Shown here in pieces: positions 1 through 12,900 of a DNA stretch of 64,000 nt. The notes beneath the pieces were generated by a model. The model had not been told where the DNA came from, searched no databases, and saw only the letters and a program-made list of their open reading frames with translations. The translations under genes were made by a program, and so were the position numbers. This stretch comes from Sphagnum magellanicum (Eukaryota > Streptophyta > Sphagnopsida > Sphagnales > Sphagnaceae): positions 17,778,041 through 17,842,040 of the forward strand of contig CM038917.1 of assembly GCA_021904315.1 (NCBI GenBank), written 5' to 3'. The number at the start of each line of letters is the position of its first letter. The stretch's first letter is position 1.

Positions 1-3000
1 TTGGGAATGTACAAATTAAAAAAGAGTAGTGGAAAGACTAACAAAATGTCAATGTTAGGGAGTAAGCATGTAACTATTCATTCAAATTTGTTCACACACT
101 ATGAATAGGAAATAGATAAGTCCATTTTGTTCATTGCTTACTATGGTAGTGTATAATAGGGATGGTATGAATATTGGTAGAATATGTCAATAATAAGAAG
201 AGAGAATGAGTGGTTGAAAGAAACCATAATTGGTGAAGAAACTAAAAGAAGATAAAAAACTAATAATCAATATTGATGGACTTTTATTGAATGTTTACAT
301 AAACCAAAAAGCTCATTAAAAAAGACATTGAAATAATCTAGTTGGAGATTCAAACAATTCGTAGTCAGTATACAAGAATTGACTTTGAAGAAATTACATG
401 GGGGCACCCAAAGTGTGGTGTATACAACAAAAAAAACTTTGACAATTGATACAATTGAACTTACATATGATCATTCTAGTAATATAGTGTGTATTCACTC
501 TACTACCAATTAAAAAGGTGTTTACCACATATCATAAAATTGTTCTTCTCAACAAACAAAAAATTTGTAAATCAAATATTAATGCTTTGGTTGAAAAAAA
601 TGGATTCTAGTAACTTATTATGGGTAGTTCGAGCCATTAATAATAGTAATGTTTTGAAAACAAGAGGAAATGAAAAATACGTTTGATTTGTGCATCACAA
701 ATAGGGTTGGTGTCATTAACTCTACTTAATCCATATGAGTAGGGTAAAAGTTTAACAATTAAATACAAAGGTTAATAAGGATAATTGAAAAAGTTCTACC
801 AAAAGCTTATGTTAAACAAAAATAAACTTAGAAAAAAGCTAATACTTAGAAAGATTTGTGAAATCAAGTGAGGAATGATATTAAAGATACAAAATTCTTT
901 GTAAAGAATGCCAAGTATTATCATAAATGAAGGGGATTAGGATTAATAAATAAGGAGTTTAAATATCGCCATCTTGAGCCATTATTGGAAGAAACAATGT
1001 TATTGGTAGCCCAAGCAACAATTGAAAAAATAAAACAACCAAAGTTTCTGAATTAAGGTGAAAAAAAACCAACAAATTCTACACCATTTAATGAATAGGA
1101 TGAACTAGGATAATTTACAAGTGGCCAAAAACCAATAAAATAATTCAAAGAAAAAAGGGATATGAGGTGGGATTTGAAACATTATAAGTAAATCTATAGT
1201 AGGAATTCAATTGGGAGATTCAAGATGATCTTGATTAAGTTATACAAGTAGTTGTAGCATAACATCCTTAGAATTAAAGGTTGCTCATTAAAAGTTCTAA
1301 CATGTGGTGTTTGGAATAATAAAATGGGCAAAAACCCAATGGTGATAAATAATTTAAAATCTTACAAAATTCTATTGTTAACACCTTGAACTTTGACCAT
1401 TATCCAAAAATACTACCATGTGATGACACCACATCATAGCAATTGCCCCTAACCATACCTTAAATGGTTATCATGGGACTTACTAATTTGTGTTGAATCC
1501 AAAGCTCAATTGTTCCGAAATCACATGTGTGACCTCACTTGCCCTTCATGTTGTTTGGGCACAAGTTTTAGTGGTTTTATCTAGAAGCACACCTAATTGT
1601 CTAATTACATGGACAAGCTTACGACCATCGACATTTTAAATGGAATGTTTTTGTTGTGGTTTTTTTTGAGACCCTTGATTTTCAACATTGCTATAATTCC
1701 ATGAGATAAGTCTTAAAGTATCAAGTTTTATAGATTACATATGAAATTGTTTTTTGAGGTGCAAAACAATGTTGGTAGGTTTTTGGTAAGGTTTAGGTTT
1801 AAATATGAATATGTCTTAAGAAATGGACTTAGTGGGTCTAAATGGATTTAAACTTGGTCAAAAATCACAATGGATGGGTTTACATGGACCTTGACACAAC
1901 CAATAACTAGATCCAACAAGTCTATATGGACACAAACCCAACCAAGAACCAAATTCAACATGTTTTGAATGGTTTTTCCAAGGTTTGGGTCTTTAAGGTT
2001 AGGTGGTTGGGGTAAAAGTTTAAGGTTCTAGGTTCTAAGGTCCTAGCTGCCCTAAATTTTAACATAGAAAGGCATCTCAAATGGTTACATTAAAATGACC
2101 TTTACATACATGTGTTGTGATGTTTCTTATGTCATCGCTCTTGGGAACATGTTGAAGAACACTTTGGGAACCCCAAACTAAAAGTTAATGAGACATTATG
2201 GAAACATTTTGGGCACATCAAAATTCAAAAAAATCGAAATCATTCATAAATCAACTTTGGAACCATCCTAAAAAATACACCAAATCTGATCCCAGCTTAA
2301 ACCTGAAATTAAAGATTTTTATAAAGGTTAGACCCATTAAACTTGAAATTGTTGGTCAAATGTTTTTGACATGGACTTGGAACCATTGGGCTTTTAATTT
2401 TTTAAATATTCCCTAGATTTGAAACTAGAGGTTTTAATTTTTAAATATATTCCCTAGATTCAAAATTGAAGGGTCTTCCATTTTACCAAGAAAATCTAAA
2501 CCTGGTTTTTGTAATTCCAATGATGATGATTCATAAGAGTTGTTGTCTCTTACAATTTGGAGTGTGTGAATGATGATGTTGCAATGATTGTAACTTGTAT
2601 GAATTTGAATTAATTTCATGCTTAACCATGACAAAATTCATGTTGTACATTATTTTGTATCTTAAATGTCACATGAGTTTTATACAATGCTTTCCATACT
2701 TTCGATTATCTATGGTAGACTCACCACAATGTCAACAATTTACATATATATTTTATCCTTGTTGGCATACAACTTTACATTTTTATGTCCTTTGACAATG
2801 TGCATTGCTTGCCATGACCTTCAACCCGTGTGCAATTTTACATGGAATTAGAACACAAAGAAGAAATGGGCAACATAAAAAATATTAATGACATGACAAA
2901 AATGACTATGTGGATGACATTCATGAAGCAAATTAGGTGGATGAATTGAATGCACATCTACAATTAATTATATGAAATTCTTATACGTTATAAAACCCAA

Positions 3001-3446
3001 TCTCATCAATGTCATCAAAGAAACCACATGATTTCTATTCTACAAATGGTAGGGATGGTCAAAAGTATGCACAAGTCATATTCCATTTGTTTTTCAACAT
3101 TATAAAAAATGAGGTTTTCCACTTATTTTGGGTTGTTCAACAAGAAATACAACATGTTGAAAAATTGCAAAAAAAAGAGACAATAGATCACTACATCTCC
3201 ATCTACATGGCAATTCTAGTTTGCAACAACATGTTGTCCATACAATTAACAATTCGTGCAACAAATTATTGTTCATAGAATCAATATTTCGCCACATCCA
3301 ACTTGAGTCAATTGATATGCTATACTTATGACTTGTTAGAACTTGGAGGAGGGATAGTGACCAATGCTTGAAACATCCACATGAATATTGTGAAATCATA
3401 ACAAATATTGTAGCTTTCCAATGCCCATAATAAATAAAAAGGGAGT
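1..3446. other. AT-rich intergenic DNA, no supported gene
   Basis: Short open frames occur on both strands (for example around 489-686 and 2595-2851), but none has a recognisable domain, a plausible splice structure or coding-like composition. I see no terminal repeats or transposase motifs. The right edge is the 3' end of the RmlD-like gene. It is probably decayed repeat sequence. Confidence 0.5.
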
Positions 3447-6400
3447 TCAATTTGAGTTTGTAATGTTGGTGTTGTTGTTGTAGGTGGTGGTCAATTGTGT
3501 TGTTTCTATCTTCTTAGGAAGCACACTTGTTTTGTCATTGAATGTGAGTGCAATTCCAGTTGCAAAATCCGTCAAGGTAATTCCCAAGACTGCAACCAAC
3601 TTTGTGACATCCATTGATGTGTCAACTGGGCTTACAACTCCACGGTCCATCTGGAACACTCAAAACGAAAGCTTAATTTTCATTACATGTCGCGGGTGTG
3701 ATTATTTCTTCATGTAATCAGATCAATCTCGCTGTGTTAAATGAAAAGAAATCAAACATCAAAACAAGAGACCAACTGATTAATTCCAAGTTAGAGATAA
3801 CCATTTTTGGCGTCTCTAATACATTAAGTTTATTCTTGTTCTTTGTTTCATGCAAACATTAGCCCATTCTACATTATATATATTATTGTAATAGAGGTAA
3901 AGTTAGGCTATTAGGGGTTGAGAACGGCGAGTTTCGACATAATAAGGCATCAAATGCTGAACTGAAATTTTACAAAACGAAATAACTGGGACCCAAACTA
4001 GTTTTTCCACCAATTTTGGTGGTAAACTGAGTTTCATCCCCTCTTTCCTTTTTCCTGAGCGCCTCCACTGCTGCTACATATATTTTCACTGCCTCTATTG
4101 GTACAAGTACTATATTTATTCTCGAACCCTGTGCATAAAATACTGAGTTTCAATATTTCATATCTAGATTTACTAATTTTTTCTCACTTTGCAGATATCA
4201 GTGAAAGAGGGGATAAGGGGTGAAAGCAGAGGAGATAGGGGTTGAAAGAGAGGGTGACTTCACAGATAACTTTTAATGTATGCTAATTTGTGTTATAATG
4301 GAATACACAAGTTTCAGGGTGCTTACAGAAAGTGTAGAAACCCTGTTGACGAGTTCCATTTTGTAGCCTCGCACTTGGGCCACTATATCTGCCATATCGG
4401 AGCGAGACAATCGGTCTGGGCCCCCCAAGTTCAACACCAACTTCATTCCACCGTCTGCATGTTTGGCAATGAGAAGCTCTACGACTCGCACGACATCTGT
4501 TACAAATATGGGGCATCGAAACTCGTTCACCAAAAATTCCCCCTCTCCATCACCTGTAGAAAGCACCCGGTCTATCCACTAGAGAGAGAGAGAGAGAAAC
4601 ACACACACACACACAAAGGAAAGCCACAACCATTACTTGGATATGAATCAATCAATAAGTCAGAAAAATATTAAAACCACAAAAGCTTTATTTTAATTAA
4701 TTAAATCCATGCTGACATAAATGATTTCAAGAGAGAAAAAGAATTAGATTTTTAAAAAATTTCTTTTAATATTGCTAACATTGAATTTCATTGCATTTTC
4801 TGATTTATTTTATTTTATTTATTTTATTTTATTTTGGGGAGGGGGCACATTTTCTGAATTTGGGATTCCAACCTGAAGGGGTAGAGATTTAGGCACAGGC
4901 ACCACTGGTTGTGGGCCATAGATGATGCTGCTTCTGAGGATTGCATAGTTTGAATAATTTGATTTCACATAGTTCTCTGAAGCCACCTTTGATTTTCCAT
5001 ACACATTTACAGGCTTGGTCTCATCCTCTTCCTTGTAAAATGACTTATCTCCCTCATACACTAAACAAATCCCCCCCAACAAACAACCCACAAACAAAAT
5101 AACTTCAAAGTTAGTGTGTTTTTCTTGGGGGGCGGAGACGACTCTTTTTTAATTGCAAAATTGTGAAATTATATTTCAAAATTTATTGAATTTTTAAATA
5201 ATTTTTTATTTTAAAAAAAGGAGTTCTACTTGAAACACCATGAAAAATAAAAGGGAGCTCAAAGTTTGAATTTCATTTCTAGTTGAATTTTATTTTTTTA
5301 GGGGCGGGGGAGCATTTTGTAAGCTAATTGGAACTTACCTTGGTCGGAAGAGAGATGGATGAGGAGTGGGGGAATGGACATGTCCTGGGATAGCAACCAC
5401 TCAACCACACTCCGAGGGATGTTGATGGCCATTGCCGCTTCGGGGTCTTGTTCACACATTCGAGGTACCGATAACGCCCCACAATTAACCACCACTCGAG
5501 GCTGTCATCTCCTCCCACCAACTAATGTCAATCCATTAGCTACTTCAAACATTAAATGGTTACCTAATAAGCCAATAATAATTCATTCATAAGCAACGTT
5601 CATCATCCTTATGGTTATGATGGTAGTATTTTTCTTTTAGTGAATTAATTAAATTTTGGATGATTTTTTCTCAAAAAAAAACTCATTGAATTGTGTTCCA
5701 CATCCATTAGTTCCAATTCATCACAAATGTTGGAAGTTTGTTCAAACCAATTTTATTTTTTAAAAGTAGATGAATTAACTATGTGAACACCTTAATTGAA
5801 CATTCCATATGACTTATAACAAGGACCACTATTTTAGTAACTACCCATAAATACTATGGCTTCATTCTATTTATTACAATATTATAATGTCTATGGTAAA
5901 TGAATATAACATTGGGTTTTCTAATTAAGACCAGATCTTGCAAGTTTAAGGTTCAATGCATGTGTTGTATCTCCATTTCCTTGTTCTTAAGCTGAACTAA
6001 TAAGTCCGGGGAGCTTTTAATCATCCAATGCAATGAAAATAGATTTAGGTTTTGAGTTAGTTTTGAAGCTAAAAATTAATATTAAAATCCAAAAATTATA
6101 TTATTTTGTCATGTCCAATTGATGCACCATATCAAAAGTTCTATTTGTGAATCAACTATGTGTTATAGTAATATTATGTGTAATTCTAACAAATTTGACT
6201 TTAATTGTGAAATCATACATTATTTTAATATAAGGTTCACCAAGATTAATCTTCATTTTCCAAACAAAATCGCAAACTACGAAGTATGCACACTTTTAAA
6301 CCACACCAAAATCAAATGTTTAAACATAATATTAAACAAGAATCTTGGTTTGCTATAGTTGCATTCTTCTACAACATAAAAGAAGAAACATTTGGAAAGA

Positions 6401-6723
6401 AAGGGGGGGGGGGTAGTGAGTAGAGGGGAAAGATCACAAACATGCCCCAATGTTGAAGAGATGATGTCCAAACCACGCCCCGTGCGCAAATCAACTTGGA
6501 ATGAATGCACATTGGGAAGTTTTTGATGCAATTCGGGAGATGGTGGATGGGACTGGTATGTGTAGGCCACATCATATTGAGATGAAAATCCTTTTGCCAA
6601 AGCTTCTATAAGATGTAACCCAAGGTAGCCTGAACCCCCTGTTACTAGGATCACCTCTTTCTTTGTACCATTTGGCAATGCGATCTTCCCATTTTGCAAC
6701 CCAACTTTGGTGCCATTCTCCAT
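3447..6723 (-). CDS. RmlD/MAT2B-like NAD(P)-binding Rossmann-fold protein, 5 exons
   Basis: Coding exons on the minus strand, in order: 6442-6723, 5339-5501, 4873-5060, 4327-4578, 3447-3650. All introns are GT-AG, phases agree, and the product is about 362 residues, which is full length for the family. The N-terminal exon carries the dinucleotide-binding glycine motif GGSGYLG (about residues 29-35). Exon 2 reads VVVNCGALSVPR, and exon 3 has the YGKSK form of the YxxxK catalytic motif and SSIIYGP. The last exon reads MDRGVVSPVDTSMDVTKL, the substrate-domain end seen in RmlD (dTDP-4-dehydrorhamnose reductase)-like and MAT2-beta-like proteins. The start is the only in-frame ATG; the frame continues upstream without another. 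Family membership is clear. Whether it is a sugar-nucleotide reductase or a non-catalytic MAT-beta-like regulator cannot be told from sequence. Confidence 0.85.
4579..4615. repeat. (AG)n(AC)n compound microsatellite inside an intron
   Basis: On the minus strand this reads (GT)n(CT)n and ends at the TAG acceptor of the exon at 4327-4578 of the RmlD-like gene. The CT run therefore serves as the polypyrimidine tract of that intron. Confidence 0.9.
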
Positions 6724-9700
6724 TGAACGAAACCCACACAAATTGAACCAACAACTTGCAAAATCACCTTGTCAAAACCGAGAAGAATATGTTCACTTCA
6801 CTAAAACACACACCATGTATGATACTCTCAAATGACCAAAGGATTTTTTTTTTTCTCCCAACTTACAACATGTAAATCTGAAGCTCTTCAAAACTCTCTT
6901 CTATCAACTAGTGAACCAAATGAGATAACTACAAATAACTACACAAATTGATTATTTTTCAAATACACAACAACAACAAAGATGTTTTTTTTGGGAACAT
7001 TCTACCTCATTTAGAGTCAGCACCAAGATATGTCTTCAAGCTCCACACCAAAAAAAAGGAAAAAAAAAGAAAAAAAGGTCGTGAAAAATGAAATTCAAGA
7101 CCGAAATAAAAACACAAAGCAACGGTTTCTTTCAACTTCCAAATGAATCCTCTAGTATGATGGAGAAAGAAAGAGATGCGAACAAAATTTATATTAACAA
7201 GAAGTTCTACAAGCTCTAGGAATAGCTTAACATTGTGCATAAGAGTCCTCCCATGTTTCCTAGCTTATGGGTGTTGGGACACATTTGTAAAATGTCCATG
7301 AGTTGCTCCAAAGATGTGATGATCAGGTTTTGAATCATCGGGCTATATTGTGATGGGTACTACTATGTTAGATCGTGAATCACATCATGCACATCGCATA
7401 ATTTCACGTCTTTTGTAAATTCAAAAATCACAATACAAGCAATTAGTTTATGGAGTTAGTAGTAGCCTCTAGTAGTGCACATAAATGTGAAAAAAAAAGA
7501 TCTTATATTAAAATTCACAACATAGTAGACTATTTTACTTATTTAATTTAGTAGGTCACCTACATTTGGAAATTAAAGCAAGGATTTTATTAGGAGGATT
7601 TGAATACTTTGAATACATGTTTACTCTTGGATGCATGTTGTGGGTGTCAAACTAATTAAGCTTACTTGTCCAGTTGGCACAAGGATGATCTCGTACTCTA
7701 ACAATGCCCAAAGCTAAAGCATTGTGGAACTAAAAAAATGGCATGTTTTAGACTTATGTATTTAAAACTTTAGTACAAGACATGTTCTCTGAAGAGTAAT
7801 CAGTTTTTTTTTTTTTTTTCCTTTTTAAAAAAAATTCAAATTCAAATTCAAATTTATGACCTAACCAAAGTGGCAATGGATATAAACCAGATATAAATCA
7901 GATATGAAAGTAAAAATATTTGAAGGTGCTTCAATACTTTTGGCTACCCACTGGAACCTAATATAGAAATTTGGCAATCAAAACCCCCACCCCAAAACCC
8001 CAAAAAAATTCACATTTTCTGTTTTCAAAATTACAGAAAAAAATTAAAATTAAAATTAAAGTTCTAGCTGCAAGGTGTTGAAGTGTTGACCTGCTCATTA
8101 TATCCTGGCCTAACTACTTGTCCATCAAAAAGCATTGAAAAGAAAATTAAGACTTTCAAATTTTGATCATAAATTTTTAATTGCCAGATTTCTATATTAG
8201 GGATGATAAAATTCCGGCTATCAGATCTGATGCAAAAAATTTAATTGCCAGATTTCTATATTAGAGAAGATAAAATTCAGGCTTTCGAATTTGAATTTGC
8301 CTTGGGTGCATCATGTTTCATGGCATTTGGGAATATGTGGAGAATCGAGCCACGAAGTTTAAAGTTTTCAGAATTTAGATTTATTGATCACTACATGAGT
8401 AAAGAGATGTAGTTTTTACAAAGGAAAAAGATGTTGTGGTGAATTCTATGTGTAACCATTATTGATCAACTACCAAAAGGAGGGTGGGATTCATGTGCTA
8501 ACCCTTTAGCTAACCTCTTAGTAGAGGTTTGGAGAGGCACTCTTCATCGAAGTGGGAACTTGTCAATGGGATGGAAGGGATATGTGGCTTTAGAAGAAAT
8601 AACGTGGATCATGTTATCATGGCATGTTGTGATCATGTTGCGATCAACAAGCTTGCCCACATTCCAATCCTTGTGCAAATACTAATACAAAGGCACAAAA
8701 GGAATGTCGATTGTAGATTGATTGAGTTTGGGACTGCTCCAAGATAGAAACCCATAATCATTGATCAAATGCTAGCAAGTACAAGAATTTTTTTGGCATG
8801 GACCAAGATGAATACATCATCAATTTTTGTTGCCAGAGTAATCCTTTACTTTAATGGTTCCAACTTGGTAGAGTGTACAAATGGTTCCCATTAAATACCT
8901 CATCCTGTATTTCTTTTTTCCCGAGCGCCTCCACTGCTCAATAAATATGTTAAAAACATAAAATAAAGTGATTAGTTTGTTGTTGTTTTCAATTGTTTCC
9001 GTCAACAACAAGCAAAAGCAGTAAAGTAAGAAAGTGGTTTGTGATAAATTAACACCGTTCTCCAACTATTATGCAAAGTATCACATACAAATGCAATGCG
9101 AACAGAGAACACGGTTTGTTTGACATTGATCAAACGATTTCATCATAAACACTCCCAAGCAGCTTATGCAAGACTACTAAACAATCCACCAAGATGCACA
9201 CATTCCAGTACTAAATACTTTGCACAATTATTGATTGTTGCACAACAAAATAGAAACCCATGAGATATTGTAAATAAATCATGCCCCTCCATTCACCATG
9301 CAACAAACTACCATTGCACAAAATACACAGAAATGGCCATTGTGTACCCTGTAATATATAACTCACAATATACTGTCATTGATTTTAGCCACACTTCATT
9401 GGCCCTATTGGAGCTGGAAAATGACTGTCCACAAGGAATAGACCAATAATGTATGCATAAAGATCCCTCTGCATTGAGATCCCAAAGGTGTCTTTCTGCT
9501 CCAAAACATGGCGACTGGGTTCCTGGAGACCCTCACTCTGCGTCCAAATACCTTGAGCATCACGAGTTGGTGGGCACATCCAAACCCATGATCACAAACC
9601 AGTCTCTACAACAGAATCTGGATTAACAGTTCAGGATATTTTGCAGTAGTAGGGTACAACATCCAGATCTTACAGATTGGAGTTATTCCACTGCTCATAT

Positions 9701-9997
9701 GGTCAAATTGATCAAGGGGTATATGCACTCTTAGACTTGAAAAAATACCCCTTGACTGTATGGTCACCAGTGATAGAGGAAAACCACCTGGACCCTCTAG
9801 GTTGTCCTAACATTTGCATTTTGTCTTGTCCAAATCACAAAAAATGTGAAAGCAGGAAAGCAGAGCTTGACATTACATGACCCAAAAGACAATTCAACAA
9901 AACCAAATGCTGCAGCATTTCATGGTCAAGAGATGGGGGCCATACAAAGCAGCACAATTTTCCCAGTTTCCAACTCCTTTGATGGAGGAATACTGTC
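6724..9997. other. Intergenic region between two minus-strand genes
   Basis: This contains the presumed promoter and 5' UTR of the RmlD-like gene next to 6723, and 3' flank of the TPR-MBL gene near 9900. Homopolymer runs (T17 near 7806, A-rich stretches) are present. A 24-nt sequence at 8915-8938 nearly repeats 4049-4072. Two similar sentences of sequence around 8180-8210 and 8240-8270 (both containing attgccagatttctatatta) form a short local duplication. I see no supported gene. Confidence 0.5.
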
Positions 9998-12900
9998 TCA
10001 AACTCGATATCTGTGTAGCCACTCCTTTTCTGCCATAGGCTTTAGTAACCCTTGTTTTCTTTCATGGGCAATAGTCGTGAAAGGCCCTCCATAATCATGA
10101 CCTGGGTATACCCTGCAAAAAGGGTTTTTTTCAAATAACAAACACTCAAAATCAAGTAAACAACAGCTTCCAACATTTCAAAACCAATGAAGTACACATA
10201 CAAATGGGTCAGCCATTTGGAGTACCAGGGAGAGGGTAGGCAAGAGTGCATAGACATCACACTTTTGATGAAAACAATGCAAGAAATGTCATGCAATCAA
10301 TCAAACCAAGCCTGTGTGAGTGCACTCAGCAACCCAGTGTGCCATGACAGACAAGTAGGCCTTGGCTCATGTTAATACAACAAAACAACTGCATGAGCAA
10401 GATGGCTGTGTAGGTTGCCACATCAAAGGTTTTCCCATTTTCTGTGAGGGGTGATCTAATGTGGTGCAGACGCTTGGGCGAGGCCAAGGCAGCCATACAA
10501 TAGACAGGGCAATCAGTTGTGGAGCATGAGGACTACTTACCTGGTGTTGGATGGTAAAGATGCAAGTTTTTTCTGCAAGCTAGTGTACATGGCTTGAGCA
10601 TCGCAGTCAGGCAAATCCAGCCTACCACAACTGCAGTATGCAACATAAGAGCATCAGCTATGCATGGAGCAGTGTTCCATGATATTAAGGGAGTTGCCTC
10701 TTCAAAAAAGTGGGCCAGGAGAAGGGTGATTACCTGCCAATGAATAGTGTGTCACCTGACATCAAAATGTCCTCAGTTCTGAATCCAACAGACACCAGGC
10801 ATCAATAAGTCGAGTTATAATGCCTTATTGCTCTTAATACCTATGAGGTCATGGCCAATCAAGACTTTAATAACCAATCTAACCAACCAATAATCCTGTC
10901 CCTTGGAAGTTCTGATACAACCTGCAAATTCAAATTCCAGGGATGAGACACATAGAGGATTAAGTGTTACCCCTCAATATGAATGCATTGGCTGCCTGGT
11001 GTGTGCCCTGGGGTATGAATGAAGTGTAGTTTTACAGAGCCAATAGAGATAACTGATGAGTCCTGCACAATGAGCAGAAATGAACATCAGATCAGTATCA
11101 GAACATTAGACTGCTGAAGGACCACATTACTAGGAGTTGTGGTCATCCAGCAGAAAACTGCCAAATGTAGAAGTTTTGCCTGCTCTTTGTAGGTACATTC
11201 ATCCATAGCTCATAGGCATATTTTAAATCCCTCTCACCATAATGGTCAATGTGGACACATGTATGACATATTCAGAAATTGCAACCTCATACCTATAGAT
11301 GGGCTGAATGACTGCTGACAACTTATTTTTCCAAAAAGTAGCCATTTCATCATGGGTGCTGCTATTCTATACATTATGGATCACTGGTCCAGCTACATAG
11401 AAACACAGAAGCTCTAATAAGAGGTATCTATGCCCTGGCATCACCTTGTTAAGGCATTAGCTTTACAGATGGTACCTCAAGCAAAGTCATACAATCCAAG
11501 GAGACACCATTTTGTTTCTTTACCATCTGTGCATCATGCTTGTTGATATATACCTGTCAAGAGAAAAGAAAGTAATAGGCTTGGTATATTCCACCACAAA
11601 GAGAGTGCAAAGAGTGCCTATGCAAGTCAAGAACTGAAAACTATTCACAACTGCTTAACAGCTCAAGGAACCAATAGGATTGATAAGCAATTTGTACCAG
11701 GACTTTGTCTTCCATAGCAAGCTCCCTGATACCCGGAACCTTTATGCCTAGCTGGTCAAAAGGTGGGGGTGGAGTTCCTCCTGTGTGGTCAAAATGATAG
11801 TGAGTAACTACAGCTCCCACCTGTGGAGACAGGAAAAATCTTGATCTGCTTAGTTGTGGCCAAATGGAAACACAATCATGTGCACATGCTTACAGTTCAT
11901 AGGATAGGATGTCAGGCTAAGGATATAGGGACTGCTGTTAGTTACAAGCTTATGTCAGTATTTACTTTAAACTGCCTACATGACACTGCAGTGACCAATA
12001 TATTTATACATAAATGGTCTTCACATCCATCTACGTCCTGACACATATCCTTTCTTGTCTGAAACTACCACAACCCAAGACAAGGTTTCTACAAACCACA
12101 TGACCACAAAAGTTTGGCAAGGCAATGTTGGCATCATGGCTCTCTAAGCTGTACAGGACACTAATTTGTCCTCTCTTTGTTTCCCTCATTGTCTTCTCCT
12201 TTCCTGCTACTTCTTTGCCAGATCTAGTTCAGCTCACCAGATTCATGTTGTCTGCAGCTAAGACAGCCCGAATGCCCTGTGAAGTCCACCCACAAAACCA
12301 TGACAAACCAAACCTCTGTGAAACAACATATATGTGTCTACAAGTTGTGTATAGAAAATGCTGGGATAACCTGTATTTCTCATTTGCTGTCCTATGACAA
12401 GAAATGAATTAAGTGAATATTAATGATCAAGAGCATTATGACACCATTCACCTATCCTCTCTGTCAACAACACACTCACCTTGACATCCCAGGCAGCATC
12501 CACAACAACAGCCTCCCGTGTTTTGGCATCACCAACCAAATACACAAAATTTTGCATTTGCTGTGCACTGCTGAAGATCTGCCAAAGAGCATCAGAAAAT
12601 CCAATTAACCAATTTGATGGAAGTGCATCTCAAAATTTGGACATTCAGCTATAAGTGTTAAATAATAACTCCAGTTCTAAGCACAAAGTTAGGTGATGAA
12701 TATACTGCATTTCCTGCTACATGCCTAAAAGTGGTAAGATGGTGAAAATTCAATAAACCAAGAAATCTTAATCCCTAACCCTGACTTAATCATTGGATTG
12801 CCTTTCACAACTTTGAGCTTCCTTTCCAACCCCCAACATTAATTCACCTTGCACTCATGCCTCTCCATTAGTGGAACTTCAGATCATAAAAGTCCACAAG

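Noticed and set aside
4095..4200. Second Helitron 3' end suggested by tatgcacagggtt on the minus strand near 4126-4138
   Set aside because: No hairpin and no CTRR terminus follow it.
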